DNA of 64,000 bases from Polytrichum commune (Eukaryota > Streptophyta > Polytrichopsida > Polytrichales > Polytrichaceae): assembly GCA_950295325.1 (NCBI GenBank), contig OX485804.1, forward strand, positions 52,318,429 through 52,382,428, written 5' to 3'. Position 1 is the stretch's first letter, and every line of letters begins with the position of its first letter. This document shows positions 1-10,224 of the stretch, piece after piece. The notes under the pieces were generated by a model. It was not told the origin of the DNA. It searched no databases and was given only the letters and a program-made list of their open reading frames with translations. The position numbers were made by a program, and so were the translations under genes.

Positions 1-1128
1 AAATTCTGAACTTCAACAGAACTTATGGAAGGTTATTAGAATACAGTGCGCAGCAAACTTCAAACATCAGTTCGCTAGAATTCAACAATAAATGACATGT
101 GAAAATATCCAACGCCTGACATGTGAGAAGTTTTAGAGCTTGTCAAGTCTGTGTGCCTATTGCACTCACATCCAACTCCACAAACCAAACCAGCCATTGG
201 ATCATGAGGCTAACAAACTCATTCTACTAGAATCTTTGAACAAGGATGAAAGTTAATGAGAAAATTAAGATTGGGGTTTGTGTTGTCATAGCCTCCTCCA
301 ATCAGTGTGCAGATTTCATGATCCATAAAATGGCTAACCTGGACTTATTGCAGTGTAATCTCTTAGAAGTCTGTCACATTCAAACACGCATGTGTTCCTT
401 CATGTTTGGCATGTAAGATAATATATCAGTCTTTGTATCACATTCAAAAACCAATGTCAGACGAGCAGTGTAGAAAGAACACTGTTTCACCTAATCTCTT
501 GGATGCTTTTCTTGTGCCAAGATCAAGAGACACAATCATGCACACCTTCACAAATTTCATACAATAGCAATTTATTCCCTCTGATGCATCTCTGGAACTC
601 GGGGAAAAATTCTTTACCAAATGTCAACACTTCTTCCAGAGAAGTGCAACCTTCCATGAATTGATTTTTCAGTGACTGAACGTACAGCAAAGTCCTCCTC
701 GAGACACTATGCAGATTTTTTGTCACTTCTACCTTCAGAATTGAGACCAAGAAAGAACTCTAACCTGATCCTTTCAGCTTGGACGCCCTGGACAGTCCTC
801 AACAGTCTGGTGCAATGCACAATCATATCGTGCACATTGAAAGTGGAGTAACATGAAAGGTCAGCTTGGATTGTCCAATTTCAGCGGAAAACAATCCATC
901 TAAGCAAGAAACCTTTATGATCAACAGGAATAGTTAAAACCCCACTTGTTGAAGGCAGTATTTGAGAAATGAGGAGCGACTTTAGCTCCAACCCTTGCAT
1001 CATCATGTCAGGCTCTCAAAAGAACAATGTAAAAAAATACGTTCTACAGAAGTAGGATCCCTATTCATAACATCATCAGCACTACCTAATTAGCGGCCCC
1101 TTCCTTTTCCCCATACCCTACCCACAAG
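1..1128 (-). other. 3' flank and probable 3' UTR of the MAPKKK gene
   Basis: No second gene is seen here. Bases next to the stop probably belong to the 3' UTR. A candidate poly(A) signal AATAAA on the minus strand lies at 571-576; it would give a 3' UTR of roughly 570 bases. This is one six-base match and is weak evidence. The frame at 523-750 has no recognisable product. Confidence 0.35.
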
Positions 1129-1690
1129 TTAGTGACCAAGTTCATGACTGTTTGTGCGGCTGAGGGAACGGGGACTTGGCTGATTCGATCCTGGTCTCGG
1201 CCTCGGGTAATGATGTTGAGACATTTGCTCGCCTAGAGATCCATTCCCTTGATATCGTGTTTGACTATCATCCTCTTGACTCATTTGTCCTAGTGCAATT
1301 CCTAATATGTCATCATTTACAGTTGAATAATTCCGTCTCCTTGGGCTACCCTCGGGTGTTCGTTGCGGGGTTGTACTCCACTGGAACCCTCTTTGAGGTT
1401 CAGCGTACACCCCAACTCCATTCAGCACAGATGAGCTTGCATACCTCCCACTTTGTGTCCGCGATGAATTTCCATAGCCATCATTTGGAAATGTCGACAG
1501 GGCACCATACACCTGATTTGGTAGTAGAGGTGAGCTACCAAAGCCTCCACCAGGAGGAGTTGAAGAACCTGAGCTCATCATTGGGGTCGACATCCCACTA
1601 TAGACCTGATGTTGCACTGTTCGTGGTTGAATCTGAGGACTCAGCGGCTGAAGTGGCGTCCCATGAGCATGCCCCCGTGGTGATAGATCA
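1129..1690 (-). CDS. MAPKKK exon 11 (C-terminal tail and stop)
   Basis: The exon starts after TTTGCAG and encodes residues 719-905. The tail is rich in Ser, Pro, Gly and Gln, with [18 protein letters not shown] resembling the SGSSTPLTG block in YODA tails. It ends SHELGH and TAA. The long opposite-strand frame over 1176-1940 is a shadow. Confidence 0.88.
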
Positions 1691-4600
1691 CTGCAAATCA
1701 GAAGCAGGCATGTCACAAATTTACCTCAAATACAATACATTCTCTCCTCTTTCACATATCCTGAAGGGTCATTTTATACTACAAAGGTGCTTGTGGTTAA
1801 CCACTAAAATCAACCACAACTACGAGCTTTCCATTTACACTTGTAGTGTGCAAAACCTTGTGGTTATGGTTGATGGTGGGCTTGGTCTTCCAAATCGCAA
1901 CCTATCATTGGTTTCGATTTTGGACTTTAAAAAAAATTAAAGTGATTATCATCCTTTTGGCCTTCAATTGTAGTGTTAAAAGTGGTTGCCTCAATTTTCT
2001 CCCCGAACCTTGGCCTTGAAACTCTCTAGTGGTGCAACATGAGCATTAATACCCTAAAGGATGGTTAAGCAGGTGACTAGTGGGGTTGATGGGGTAGAGG
2101 GCGGTTATGGTTAGCATTTGATATGCCTTTTCCATGGAAATAGAACCAAAGAAAGTAAACCACAACCACGACCACCCCTAGTGTAAACGACCCTTGAGTT
2201 ATGTGAGGAGGTGATGTCCCTCAATCTGCACTCTTAGCTGCATCTTGTATTTCTAATTGGCCTTGTGCAGAGCTGGCAAAGGCATTGAGCAAGTATATAA
2301 AGAGTAAAGATTTTCATTCTCTCCACACTCTGTAACAATGCATATAAATTAGGCAGAAAAAAACACTAGAGAATGCTTTGCAACCAATAGGTATAAGGTG
2401 ATCACTGCCTTGTCATAACATACCGAGTCCTCTAGACTAACTTCTACTATTAGTAGTACAAAGTCTGATGAATGAAGGACTTTCACTCTCTTACCATCTT
2501 TGGCAGCAGAAAGACTATTGTAGGCTCTAACAACAACTGGAAAATCGTAAAATACAACTCCAATGGTACTGTTCCTTCTGTATATCTACATAAGAGCAAA
2601 TACATCCCAAAATCACATTGAGAGCAAAAGGAAAACAAACCTTGTGGGAGAGTGCATCGGCCTTCCTCTCGCTTGAGCATAATATCCACCATCGTTATCA
2701 TTCAAGGTGGTTTGTCTTTGTGCCAGGCCTGAAGTCATATTCTACACCAGCCCCAAACAAAATAAAATCTTTTAAATGTTGTTGAGTTAACAGCATGCGT
2801 CCACTAATTCATAAATAAACATGAAGTCAGAAAACCAATTTTTTTGCTCACACAAGACTACCATCTATATGAGGAACTTTCTACATATATAAAATGATAA
2901 TACAATAACCCTTCTAGACCATGTGTTGTTGGTTTATGGAAATTGACCCAAGACCTAAAAGAGCCCAAAACTGACCATAGTTTCAATATTTTATGAATCA
3001 GAGGAATATCTTTAACACCACAATGCTTGACAAACACAGAATTGCGTTTTTAGCATAGACAACCAGTAGTCCTTGCAAAAATGCTTTCTAAAGAGGTCAG
3101 ACACTAAGAACACTTGTACAGAATTGCTGGCTTAACAATAAGGAAAACTAACCAGAGATCGGATTGCAGAGGTTGCAGCTGGTAGCAAATCAGAACTAGC
3201 AAAAGAGTCATCCATCCTTGCATCTCGCACAAATGGATGTTCTAGTAACTTGGAAGCAGTTGGGCGATGGGCAGGGTCCCGTTGTAAGCATAAACGAACA
3301 AATTCTTTTCCCTCTTGGGAGAGCGACTCTGGAATTACAGGCAACTCTTTGCTGTTCCCAATCTTGAACATTGCTGCAATCTGTCAGACATACCTCACAT
3401 CAACCCATATTATACTTCAATTGATAAAGATAGGGTGGTGATGAAGAAAACCATTTACTTATCCATCATCCCAAACCATTTCTCTCATCAAAAGTTGATC
3501 AGACCTTGATAAAAACATTGACAATCAGGACAAACTATTGAAACACAAGGGGAAACGTAAATGGATAATTGCAGACCATAGTATGGAAGGACATGAAAGT
3601 ATGGTTACCCCTTCATATTGATGCCACGGAGGTTTTGTGGTCACCATCTCAAGCACAGTGCAACCTAGACTCCAGATATCCACAGCCAAGTCATACCCCC
3701 CTGAGTTTTTGATCACCTGTCCCAACCAGATTCACCCATATTGTTGAGAAATTCAGAAAGAAACATTTAAGCTGGAGAAAGAAGAGCCACAGAAATCTAC
3801 ACCTGGATGTTATAGCATCCTCTCCTATTCTTATACAAACATTCTATGTTTACATGATACCCATGTCATGTGAGCTGGTACAATGAGCTTTGAAGCACAT
3901 ACCTCAGGAGCCATCCAATAAGGGCTACCCTTGAATGACTGTAGGAAGGATTGTGCTGAAATCTGCAGACACATGACCAGAACCTGGTTAGAAATCCAGT
4001 TCTTGGCCAAACAAGGTCCTAACATTAAACAAATTGCAAGACAATGAGCAACCCAATAGATCATCAAAAACTGAAGAATTCGTACATTTTTCAAGAAAAA
4101 AACAATATACTATCTGGATCAGATGATATAAAGAGGAACTCATGGTTTTACACTCTATAGAATGTGGTGTGCATACATGCTTCGCCATGCCAAAGTCAGC
4201 AAGTTTGACCATGCCATTGGTGTCTACAAGAATGTTAGCTCCCTTAATATCCCTGAAAGAAATGATGAGGCATAAGTAAGTGTCACATCATGCCCTACTT
4301 TTGTATAATTGTGGATAAGTACATGTCAACCTTGCAATAGAACTAGGAGCAACAAAATCAAGACATAAATGCTCTTGAAAAGGGTACCTATGAACAGTAT
4401 TTTGCTTATGCAAGTACGCTAGTCCCTGGAGTATCTGGCGAGTGTAGTTGCGAATCACTGGCTCTTTAAATGCACCATACTCTTGAAGTAGTTTGTGGAT
4501 TGAACCTCCTGAAGCATACTCTAAATATATATACAACCTGTCCTCAAGCTGTTCAATCATTTCCAACATATCTCTTCAGCATATCCACAATGATTAAGAG

Positions 4601-6787
4601 TTTCAAAGATAACAACAAGCACAAGGAAAAGAAAACAAGATCTGATAGAAACGATCACTAAAGGCTGAAGTGAAAGTAGAGCATGGCCATACCGTTTCGG
4701 TACCGATATACTGTACAATGTTGTTGTGCTGTAATTTGCTGAGCAAACTAATTTCCTGCTCCATATTCCAACAGCAACAATTTATCAGTACATCCACCTT
4801 ATGGAATTACCCAAGCATGGTTTTTAGAATGTGTACATATCTCTTCCGGGAGTCATCCTACATGGGTTGTGAAGGACAGTAGGACAAGATACAGAGATAC
4901 AATTTTGCAGGAAATTGTTCTGCTTGTGTCTCCCAAATGAACTAACCAATCCTCTACCCACTTATTAGTACTTGCTGCAGGTTGCAGCAATCTTCTGGAG
5001 ATTATGTTTCAAATCATTGAAAACCTCACATTTCAGACTGCCCACAGCGTAGAGACTGGACACACCTGCCCTAACTGCTTGACACTTTCCTTTGACTTGT
5101 GGTCATCAGAAACCAGGAGAACCTCTTTCATGGCACAAAAACCCCCACTGTCACTGCAACACAGACAACATGGACGTGTTAATCAATGAGCAGGCTACTC
5201 CACTGTGTGAGCAATTCAACACAAAATGATAGCTCTATGAACAATCCACAACAAGAGACAAAAGCTCAACAAACTAAAAAATAAACTTCAGAAATGTCTG
5301 CACATAAGGGTGCACCAGTAATGTGAGATGACTTACTTGTTGAAACCGACATACACATTTCCAAAAGTCCCACTGCCAAGACACTTTCCTTTTTGCCACT
5401 TGGTTGGAGTTCCAGTAACTTGAGGTTCCATGACCCTTGACGAATGACGGGACAGCAGAGTCGGTGTACTTGGCGCTGATGTAATAGGGGGTGAGGTATA
5501 TGGGTTACTACTAATCATTGATGACCCGGGCGGTAATGGCAGAGGCTGTGGTGGGTACTGGCTACTACGCTCCTCATGCCAACAAGTTGTGGGTGAGTCA
5601 GGTCCTCCTGAAGTTCGGACTCCTGCCCGCGGATGTAATGGAGAAACAGTAGCACTAGTATTCCGGCTGGGACCTGGGCTCCGCAACCGTGGGCTAGGAA
5701 TAGGCGATCGGTCTTCGTACTGTTGTTGTGGCCGGAGGGCTGGATCTCCTTGCCAAGAATTGTAGGCAGATGTGGGAACTGAGCGTGGACTGGCAGATCC
5801 TGAGACAGTGGTTGGCTCCAGGTTGCGTTGGGTGGCGAGAAAACTACGGGGACTGGGAACCGGACTCGAGATAGAGCTATCAGGTTGAGGGATGTGCAGT
5901 GGGGGAGGAGGTCTTCCTTCACTGTGCAATAATGGGGACCTCGATCGACCCACAGGAGAAGTAGCAGGTGGATGACTACCAGGGAGCGGGCTGGTGGAGC
6001 GTGACGTCTCAAGGCGGGAAAGTTCCTGCCTTGAATTTCTTCTCCGCAATGCTGTTGATGATGCTTGCCCCATTCTGGCATGTTCTCAAACCATAAGAGG
6101 CATCAATTGTTTAGTCATTGCCTCAGGTTCTGATTGGGAAGAGCATGCAATAATCAAGTATATAGGACAAATGTTGTGGTCAGAGAAAAGATATCCTGCA
6201 AACAAGAAAAAACAATTTTGATCTGCAATTGCAACCTCAAAATACACCACTTACTGAGAAGCAGTTGTGCGTGGAAGCTCAGGTGGTTCCACCTCCAGCA
6301 TTGGACGAAGATTCGAAACTCGGCCTGGTTGCCAAGGGTCCACCACATCAACACTACCAAGAGAGCTCTGACTGGACACAGACTCTGAAGCATAATCCGC
6401 ATCTGGAGTGCCCTCCCCTCCCCCAACTGGTCGTGACGGCTGTACAGGTTGAGGCAAGGGCATAGACGGGGCGTGATACAAACCAGGGGAGGCCTGACGC
6501 TGTGTGCCTGGTAAATGGTTCCCTGAGAATGTGCGTTCTATAGGTTTTTTGTTTGGAGGACCACATGGCAACGGGAGGGGTTGGCCACGAGACGAAGGCG
6601 AAGGAGAACGCGAGCCGACTCCCGAACCAGAACCTGCCTCTGAAGCCAAGTCTATGCTGTTTCGTGATGCTCTACTGCTTCCGTCTTCTTCAGGTCGCCG
6701 CAGCCGCCTCCGTGGCTGCCCTCCATCAAACAAATTAGTACTCGGCTTCGGTCCCTTCTTACTACTAGACCTTGCCCACCAGGGCAT
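1129..6787 (-). CDS. YDA-like: YODA-type MAP kinase kinase kinase, 11 coding exons, 905 aa
   Basis: This is a Ser/Thr protein kinase of the plant MEKK/YODA group, which phosphorylates MAPKKs at the top of MAPK cascades that control asymmetric division and patterning. I joined exons 6787-6255, 6074-5337, 5153-5066, 4755-4693, 4548-4388, 4252-4177, 3962-3903, 3716-3609, 3380-3153, 2741-2641 and 1690-1129; all introns are GT-AG and phases agree, giving 2,718 nt including TAA. Residues 1-403 are Ser/Pro/Arg-rich and open with MPWW, as in YODA. The kinase domain is about 404-660: GSGTFG loop 411-416, CAMK lysine K433, helix-C E454, HRD 527-529, N534, DFG 547-549, GSPYWMAPE 565-573. The tail is Ser/Pro/Gly-rich and shorter in conserved motifs. 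No catalytic residue is missing. Length is close to Arabidopsis YODA. The start is the first in-frame ATG and precedes the family's MPWW. Family assignment is strong; orthology and function are inference. Confidence 0.93.
1765..2194. mobile_element. MITE in the last intron of the MAPKKK gene
   Basis: The ends are inverted: the left end reads AGGGTCATTTTATACTA and the right end, read from the other strand, AGGGTCGTTTACACTAG. The trinucleotide TGA flanks both sides (1762-1764 and 2195-2197). A three-base duplication next to GG-starting ends suits PIF/Harbinger-type MITEs. There is no open frame inside. The element accounts for 430 of the 950 bases of intron 10. Confidence 0.6.
2641..2741 (-). 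CDS. MAPKKK exon 10 (short tail exon)
   Basis: This 101-nt exon encodes [15 protein letters not shown] and a Gly/Tyr/Arg-rich stretch (residues 686-718). It begins after GTGTAG; the CTTCAG nine bases further in would break the frame. The donor is GTTTGT at 2640. Less conserved than the kinase exons, but phase fits both neighbours. Confidence 0.78.
3153..3380 (-). CDS. MAPKKK exon 9 (end of kinase domain)
   Basis: This 228-nt exon encodes residues 610-685, from [14 protein letters not shown] through [20 protein letters not shown], which closes the kinase domain. The acceptor CTGACAG was preferred over a TTGCAG six bases downstream because it keeps IAAM aligned with the family's PAAM/PAMF start; both keep frame, so use of the second is possible. 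The donor is GTTAGT at 3152. Confidence 0.88.
3609..3716 (-). CDS. MAPKKK exon 8 (kinase C-lobe)
   Basis: This 108-nt exon encodes residues 574-609: [19 protein letters not shown], then [17 protein letters not shown], the helix-F to helix-G part of the kinase C-lobe. The acceptor is GGGACAG and the donor GTAACC at 3608. Confidence 0.92.
3903..3962 (-). CDS. MAPKKK exon 7 (activation segment)
   Basis: This 60-nt exon encodes [20 protein letters not shown] (residues 554-573), the activation segment through the APE motif. The acceptor is CTGCAG and the donor GTATGT at 3902; phase 0 at both ends. Confidence 0.92.
4177..4252 (-). CDS. MAPKKK exon 6 (catalytic loop and DFG)
   Basis: This 76-nt exon starts after TTTCAG and encodes [11 protein letters not shown], then [10 protein letters not shown] (residues 528-553). 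It has the catalytic Asp D529, the Mg-binding N534 and the DFG Asp D547. The donor is GTATGC at 4176. Confidence 0.92.
4388..4548 (-). CDS. MAPKKK exon 5 (hinge to catalytic loop)
   Basis: This 161-nt exon encodes residues 475-527: [24 protein letters not shown] and the start of the catalytic loop (TVH of HRD). The acceptor is TGAACAG and the donor GTACCC at 4387, splitting the Arg codon of HRD. Confidence 0.92.
4693..4755 (-). CDS. MAPKKK exon 4 (helix C)
   Basis: This 63-nt exon encodes [21 protein letters not shown], residues 454-474. E454 is the helix-C glutamate that pairs with K433. The acceptor is GGAGCAG and the donor GTATGG at 4692; the exon is phase 0 at both ends. Confidence 0.9.
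5066..5153 (-). CDS. MAPKKK exon 3 (ATP-anchoring lysine)
   Basis: This 88-nt exon begins after TTGCAG and encodes residues 424-453, including the CAMKEV segment with the ATP-anchoring lysine K433, and ends at KQLGQ. The donor is GTGTGT at 5065. It is too short to stand out as an open frame and was located from family knowledge and splice phase. Confidence 0.88.
5337..6074 (-). CDS. MAPKKK exon 2 (Pro/Ser-rich region and glycine loop)
   Basis: The exon starts after TGCCAG at 6075-6076 and ends before GTAAGT at 5336. It carries repeated SPxPSPR and TPLHPRAG-like motifs shared with YODA, then enters the kinase domain at [20 protein letters not shown]. It ends two bases into codon 424. A 188-residue overlapping reading frame on the same strand is only a frame shadow of this compositionally biased exon. 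Confidence 0.92.
6255..6787 (-). CDS. MAPKKK exon 1 (residues 1-178 start)
   Basis: This exon encodes the N-terminal [11 protein letters not shown] head followed by Arg/Ser/Pro-rich sequence and a [15 protein letters not shown] segment resembling the SVSSGSSxG block of YODA. The donor is GTAAGT at 6254. The exon ends two bases into a Gln codon, completed by exon 2. The N-terminal part of YODA is known to be an inhibitory, phosphorylated region; that role here is inferred. Confidence 0.9.
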
Positions 6788-8420
6788 CTTTGAAGCCTCC
6801 ACCTGTGTATGCCACTACTTTTAAGCCAGAAATGGAGATGTTTCACCTCCACGACCTATGGAATTATGCTACATTTATCATAGACCAGACACTCATCAAC
6901 ATAGTGTCATCATCATCTTTTGAATAAGTGTAAGAGAATGGGTGCACAGCTGCAACGCAAGAGTGTTGCAACTTCTTTGTCAAAATAGGGAACCCACATT
7001 TCGACGCGGTGTGTGCGCAAGAGAAGCAGGGAGGCATCCCAGTACCAGATTCAGCCCAGCCCAGCCCAGCTGCTCTTCCACCACTTTTATGAACAAAAAG
7101 TATCTGTTCTACCTGGAGAGGGAGGACGATGCCAACAGCATGTAATCCAGCTCCCATGCAGGTCACTACTCCAGCCACTTGAATCCAGCAACGAAACCGT
7201 CACTCATGAAGAAGATGTTGGCAACCTACGACGGCAATCCCGTCCTGCACTCCATGAAACTGGCCCAACAAAACCCATATGTGAAGGTGGGTGCTGAATC
7301 CATACACCAGAAGCCAGCTCAATACCGCGGCAATAACCCTACCCAGAAAGACAACTCTTCCACAGCAAGTATGTCGATGCATTGCCTTGAAGACGGGCAT
7401 GCCATGGTCAATAAATACCACTACACTATCCTAAATGCTGCACAAAAATGGCTACAAGGTAACTGATTCAGTCACAGCTCCCTAACCACTTATTATTTTG
7501 CGGCGGCAGCCTTGAGCTACCTGGATTCATTGTGGTGGCACACACATCCCATCCATTTTTACCACCTTCTCCCTACCTAAAATCCTGTGCGTTCGCTCGG
7601 ACGGAACGGACGCTCGCTTTTCCAGTTGCCTACATTTGAATTGCCAACTTTCAACAAGAGCTCCACATCTCCCCACCCTCGTTGGCCCGAAGAAGAAGAA
7701 GCAAGCTTGGTCCCAAACCTACCTCAACACACAATGCAACTGGGCGATACAGGATCACCACAAGAAACAGTTCATCACCAACCTCACAATCTCCTCCCAC
7801 ATCTGGCACAAACCCTATTCTATTCTGTGAGACACAGTGGTGATGATTCACTTGGAAACCTCCATCACACCTCAATAATCACACCGCTCAATCACAAAAA
7901 CTCTTGGTGCCCTAAAGTAATGGTGAGCACTCTATAACCTCACTTAAATGCCTAACCTCCCCCAGCTTACACTAATGGCTTCTAGCAAGTAGCAAACCTA
8001 GCAATGTGTGTCGTACCAAGTCCACTGAAGAGACTCCTACCATTACCACAACCATTCGAATTCATATCATAACAAGGGTTGGAAGGGCACCAATGCTAAA
8101 AGTGAGTGACAACATCCAAAACCAGCAACAAAGCCATGCCACATGCTATCACAATACCCTTACTCACCTCTCGCACATGATGCTAACACTAAACCAAAAC
8201 TGCAGCCCGTCACTCCCCAACCCAAGAAAAAGAGCCCAGGAGCATCTGTGTACCCATCACCTAGGGTAACACACGTACTTACAAGTGACTCAACTCATCC
8301 TCCACGCATCATCAATCTACAGCTAGGTCTTTTCCTTACACAGATACCCTCTTCCCCAAAGCTCCAACCCCAACACAATGTTGTTGCCTAGGGCACACAT
8401 CTCTCAAATGGCTCCCCATG

Positions 8421-8421
<1 letters not shown>

Positions 8422-8452
<31 letters not shown>
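8422..8452. repeat. (CT)n microsatellite
   Basis: About 15 uninterrupted CT dinucleotides, reading (GA)n on the coding strand of the MAPKKK gene. GA/CT tracts are frequent in plant 5' leaders. Confidence 0.95.
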
Positions 8453-8454
<2 letters not shown>

Positions 8455-9230
8455 GATCACAGGCCTACCTCAACCTTAATCTAACCTTAACCTTAACCCT
8501 CTCCATGCCCTCCATCCCAACAAGGGTTAACCCCACCATGGCATCATCACATACCTAGCCACTCAATGAGCGTCTTCGGCACCACCATTTGCATTCAAGT
8601 CACGCATCACAGCTCACATCTCATCCTCATCTCATTTCCTGTCCAAATCTCCTCTTCTTCTTCTGCCGCTGCTGCTGCTGCTCCTCCGACTCCGACTCCG
8701 ACTCCTACTCCGAGTCCGGCTCCGAAATGGCACAATCACAGCAACCCACAATCTGTTTCTTCCCAAAATGAACCCCAAATGACCCCAAAGGCTGAGAAGG
8801 AAGGAAGGAAGGGGAACTAAGTAGAGTATGATTGTTGTTCTACCATGCCACCGCCACTACTTAGTACTGCTAACTCCTTCACCTTCTCCATTCCTGTAGC
8901 ACTCCTAAGTATGCTCACCTAGGCTGCCCCTTCTCTCTTCCCCTTTCTCTTCCTCCTTCTCTTGGGTTTCGTTGGGCCTCCTGAGTCACTCGAAGCTGCT
9001 TTCGAGGGTTGGTCCTCTAGCTGTTTGTGTGTTGTAAGTTATGTGTTGTCGCTACGGTGCGGGAAAGAAAGCAGGCGTCTGTAGCCTGGATCCACAAAAC
9101 CTGTGTCTGTGTTGCTCTCCTTCCTCCCGGTTTCCTGCGGCTTCCCTTCCTTCGCTTTCGTTGTGTGAGTGAGCGCAAGGTAAGGTAGTAGCGCCTTGCC
9201 CTTTGCTCTGCTTTTGCCTTCGCCTTCGCC

Positions 9231-9286
9231 TTGGGTTTGGGGTTGGGGTTGGCGTTGAGGTTGATGTTGAGGTTGAGGTTGGGGCT
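9231..9286. repeat. Degenerate GGTTGN hexanucleotide repeat
   Basis: Runs of TTGGGG, TTGGCG, TTGAGG and TTGATG in tandem. It encodes PQPQPQ-like low-complexity peptide on the minus strand, the reason I do not call the frame there a gene. Confidence 0.8.
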
Positions 9287-9984
9287 TCTCTTCCTTCATG
9301 TCATGATGTGGAGCCCCACCCAAGCCATACACACTATTTGCGGTCCATAAGCTCCATGTGATCAATAATAATAATATTAAGAGGCAAGTGTGTGTGTGTG
9401 TGTTTTGTTGGTGCCTTTTGCCCCTTCCATGGCGGCTTCGGAATCATGGTAACTCGTGTTTAGAAGGTTTGGTAAAATCTCGTCAATGTGTGAGAGTGTG
9501 AGAGAGGGGGCCAGTTCACATGGGTCCCAAGTCCCAAGATGGAGGCAAAGTCCCAACTTTTGAGCCTCGAGAAACCATTAAAATACGGTTAATTGTCATC
9601 AAAATCGGGTCTTTATCATCTTCTGCAAATATCTCCGTAGGCCTTGTGTCGATAGTCGGTCCTAGCTTTTTGCTCGACCCAACTCTCAACACAAGTCCCA
9701 AGCCTCACCTCCAAAAAGTGTTGCCATGTAAGCATCCATGTCATAACTTGGGAATGAAGAACTCCAGTCTTTGGCCAAGGCCGGAGTGAATAGAGTGCTT
9801 GTTTGTAAAACATCCATGGCCATGACGTTAGATGTAGAACTACTTCACCCTTTGTAGGGAGTAGACACTACATTAGTAACCAGTATCCTCTATTAGTAAC
9901 CGAGAGCCTGTGACCCGAATCTTTGTGTGTTTGTTTGAGAGGGGTACGATTTAGAAAATGCGGTTATGAGGTTGTGTTTTGTGG

Positions 9985-10080
9985 TGCGTGAACACCAAGT
10001 CATTAGCTCCGTGTTGGTCAGGAGCGATTTTTAGTTCCGTAAATATGGTGCGAGTTCAATTCCTATGAAGCTCATCTGAG
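9985..10080 (+). mobile_element. tRNA-like SINE head candidate
   Basis: A box-A-like TTAGCTCCGTGTTGG at about 10003-10017 and a box-B-like GAGTTCAATTCC at 10052-10063 are about 49 bases apart, the geometry of a tRNA-derived RNA polymerase III promoter. No full cloverleaf was drawn, so it is not called a tRNA gene. It sits in the 3' flank of LINE copy A, which is longer than the same flank of copy B, so it may be a nested insertion. Confidence 0.35.
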
Positions 10081-10224
10081 TGGATGTGGATGTGGATGTA
10101 GAATGTCATGGTGTCGCTATGTGAATATAGGCATGAATTTTTGCACCGACCAAAGGCGTATTCCTTTGCATTAAGCTAAGACAATGAACCATGCCGGTTC
10201 TGCAAAATATTATTCTAATTTGTT

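Larger units (their letters stand above)
6788..9500 (-). promoter_or_regulatory. Upstream region of the MAPKKK gene, likely leader and promoter
   Basis: The 2.7 kb upstream of the start codon has clearly more GC and simple-sequence content than the rest of the window, including a CT/GA run, GCT and CCGACT triplet runs, and GGTTGN-like hexamers. Such composition is common in plant leaders and promoters. A possible leader-intron acceptor (CACAG) ends at 6803. I found no convincing TATA box or first exon, so the transcription start is not fixed. Open frames here (8566-8820, 9039-9365) are low-complexity and not called. Confidence 0.4.

Noticed and set aside
1176-1940. 254-codon plus-strand frame
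   Set aside because: It is antisense to MAPKKK exon 11 and runs into the MITE-bearing intron; no family resemblance.
5515-6081. 188-codon minus frame overlapping exon 2
   Set aside because: Out-of-frame shadow of a compositionally biased true exon.
8468-8500. Telomere-like AACCTTAACC repeats
   Set aside because: Only three or four imperfect units and not the plant CCCTAAA unit.
8566-8820. Ser/Ala/Pro/Thr-rich frame
   Set aside because: Encoded by triplet microsatellites in the GC-rich upstream region; no domain.
9039-9365. Frame with PQPQPQ repeats
   Set aside because: Low-complexity hexanucleotide repeat; no family resemblance.
10052-10063. Possible functional tRNA gene
   Set aside because: Promoter-like boxes are present but a cloverleaf with an acceptor stem could not be supported.
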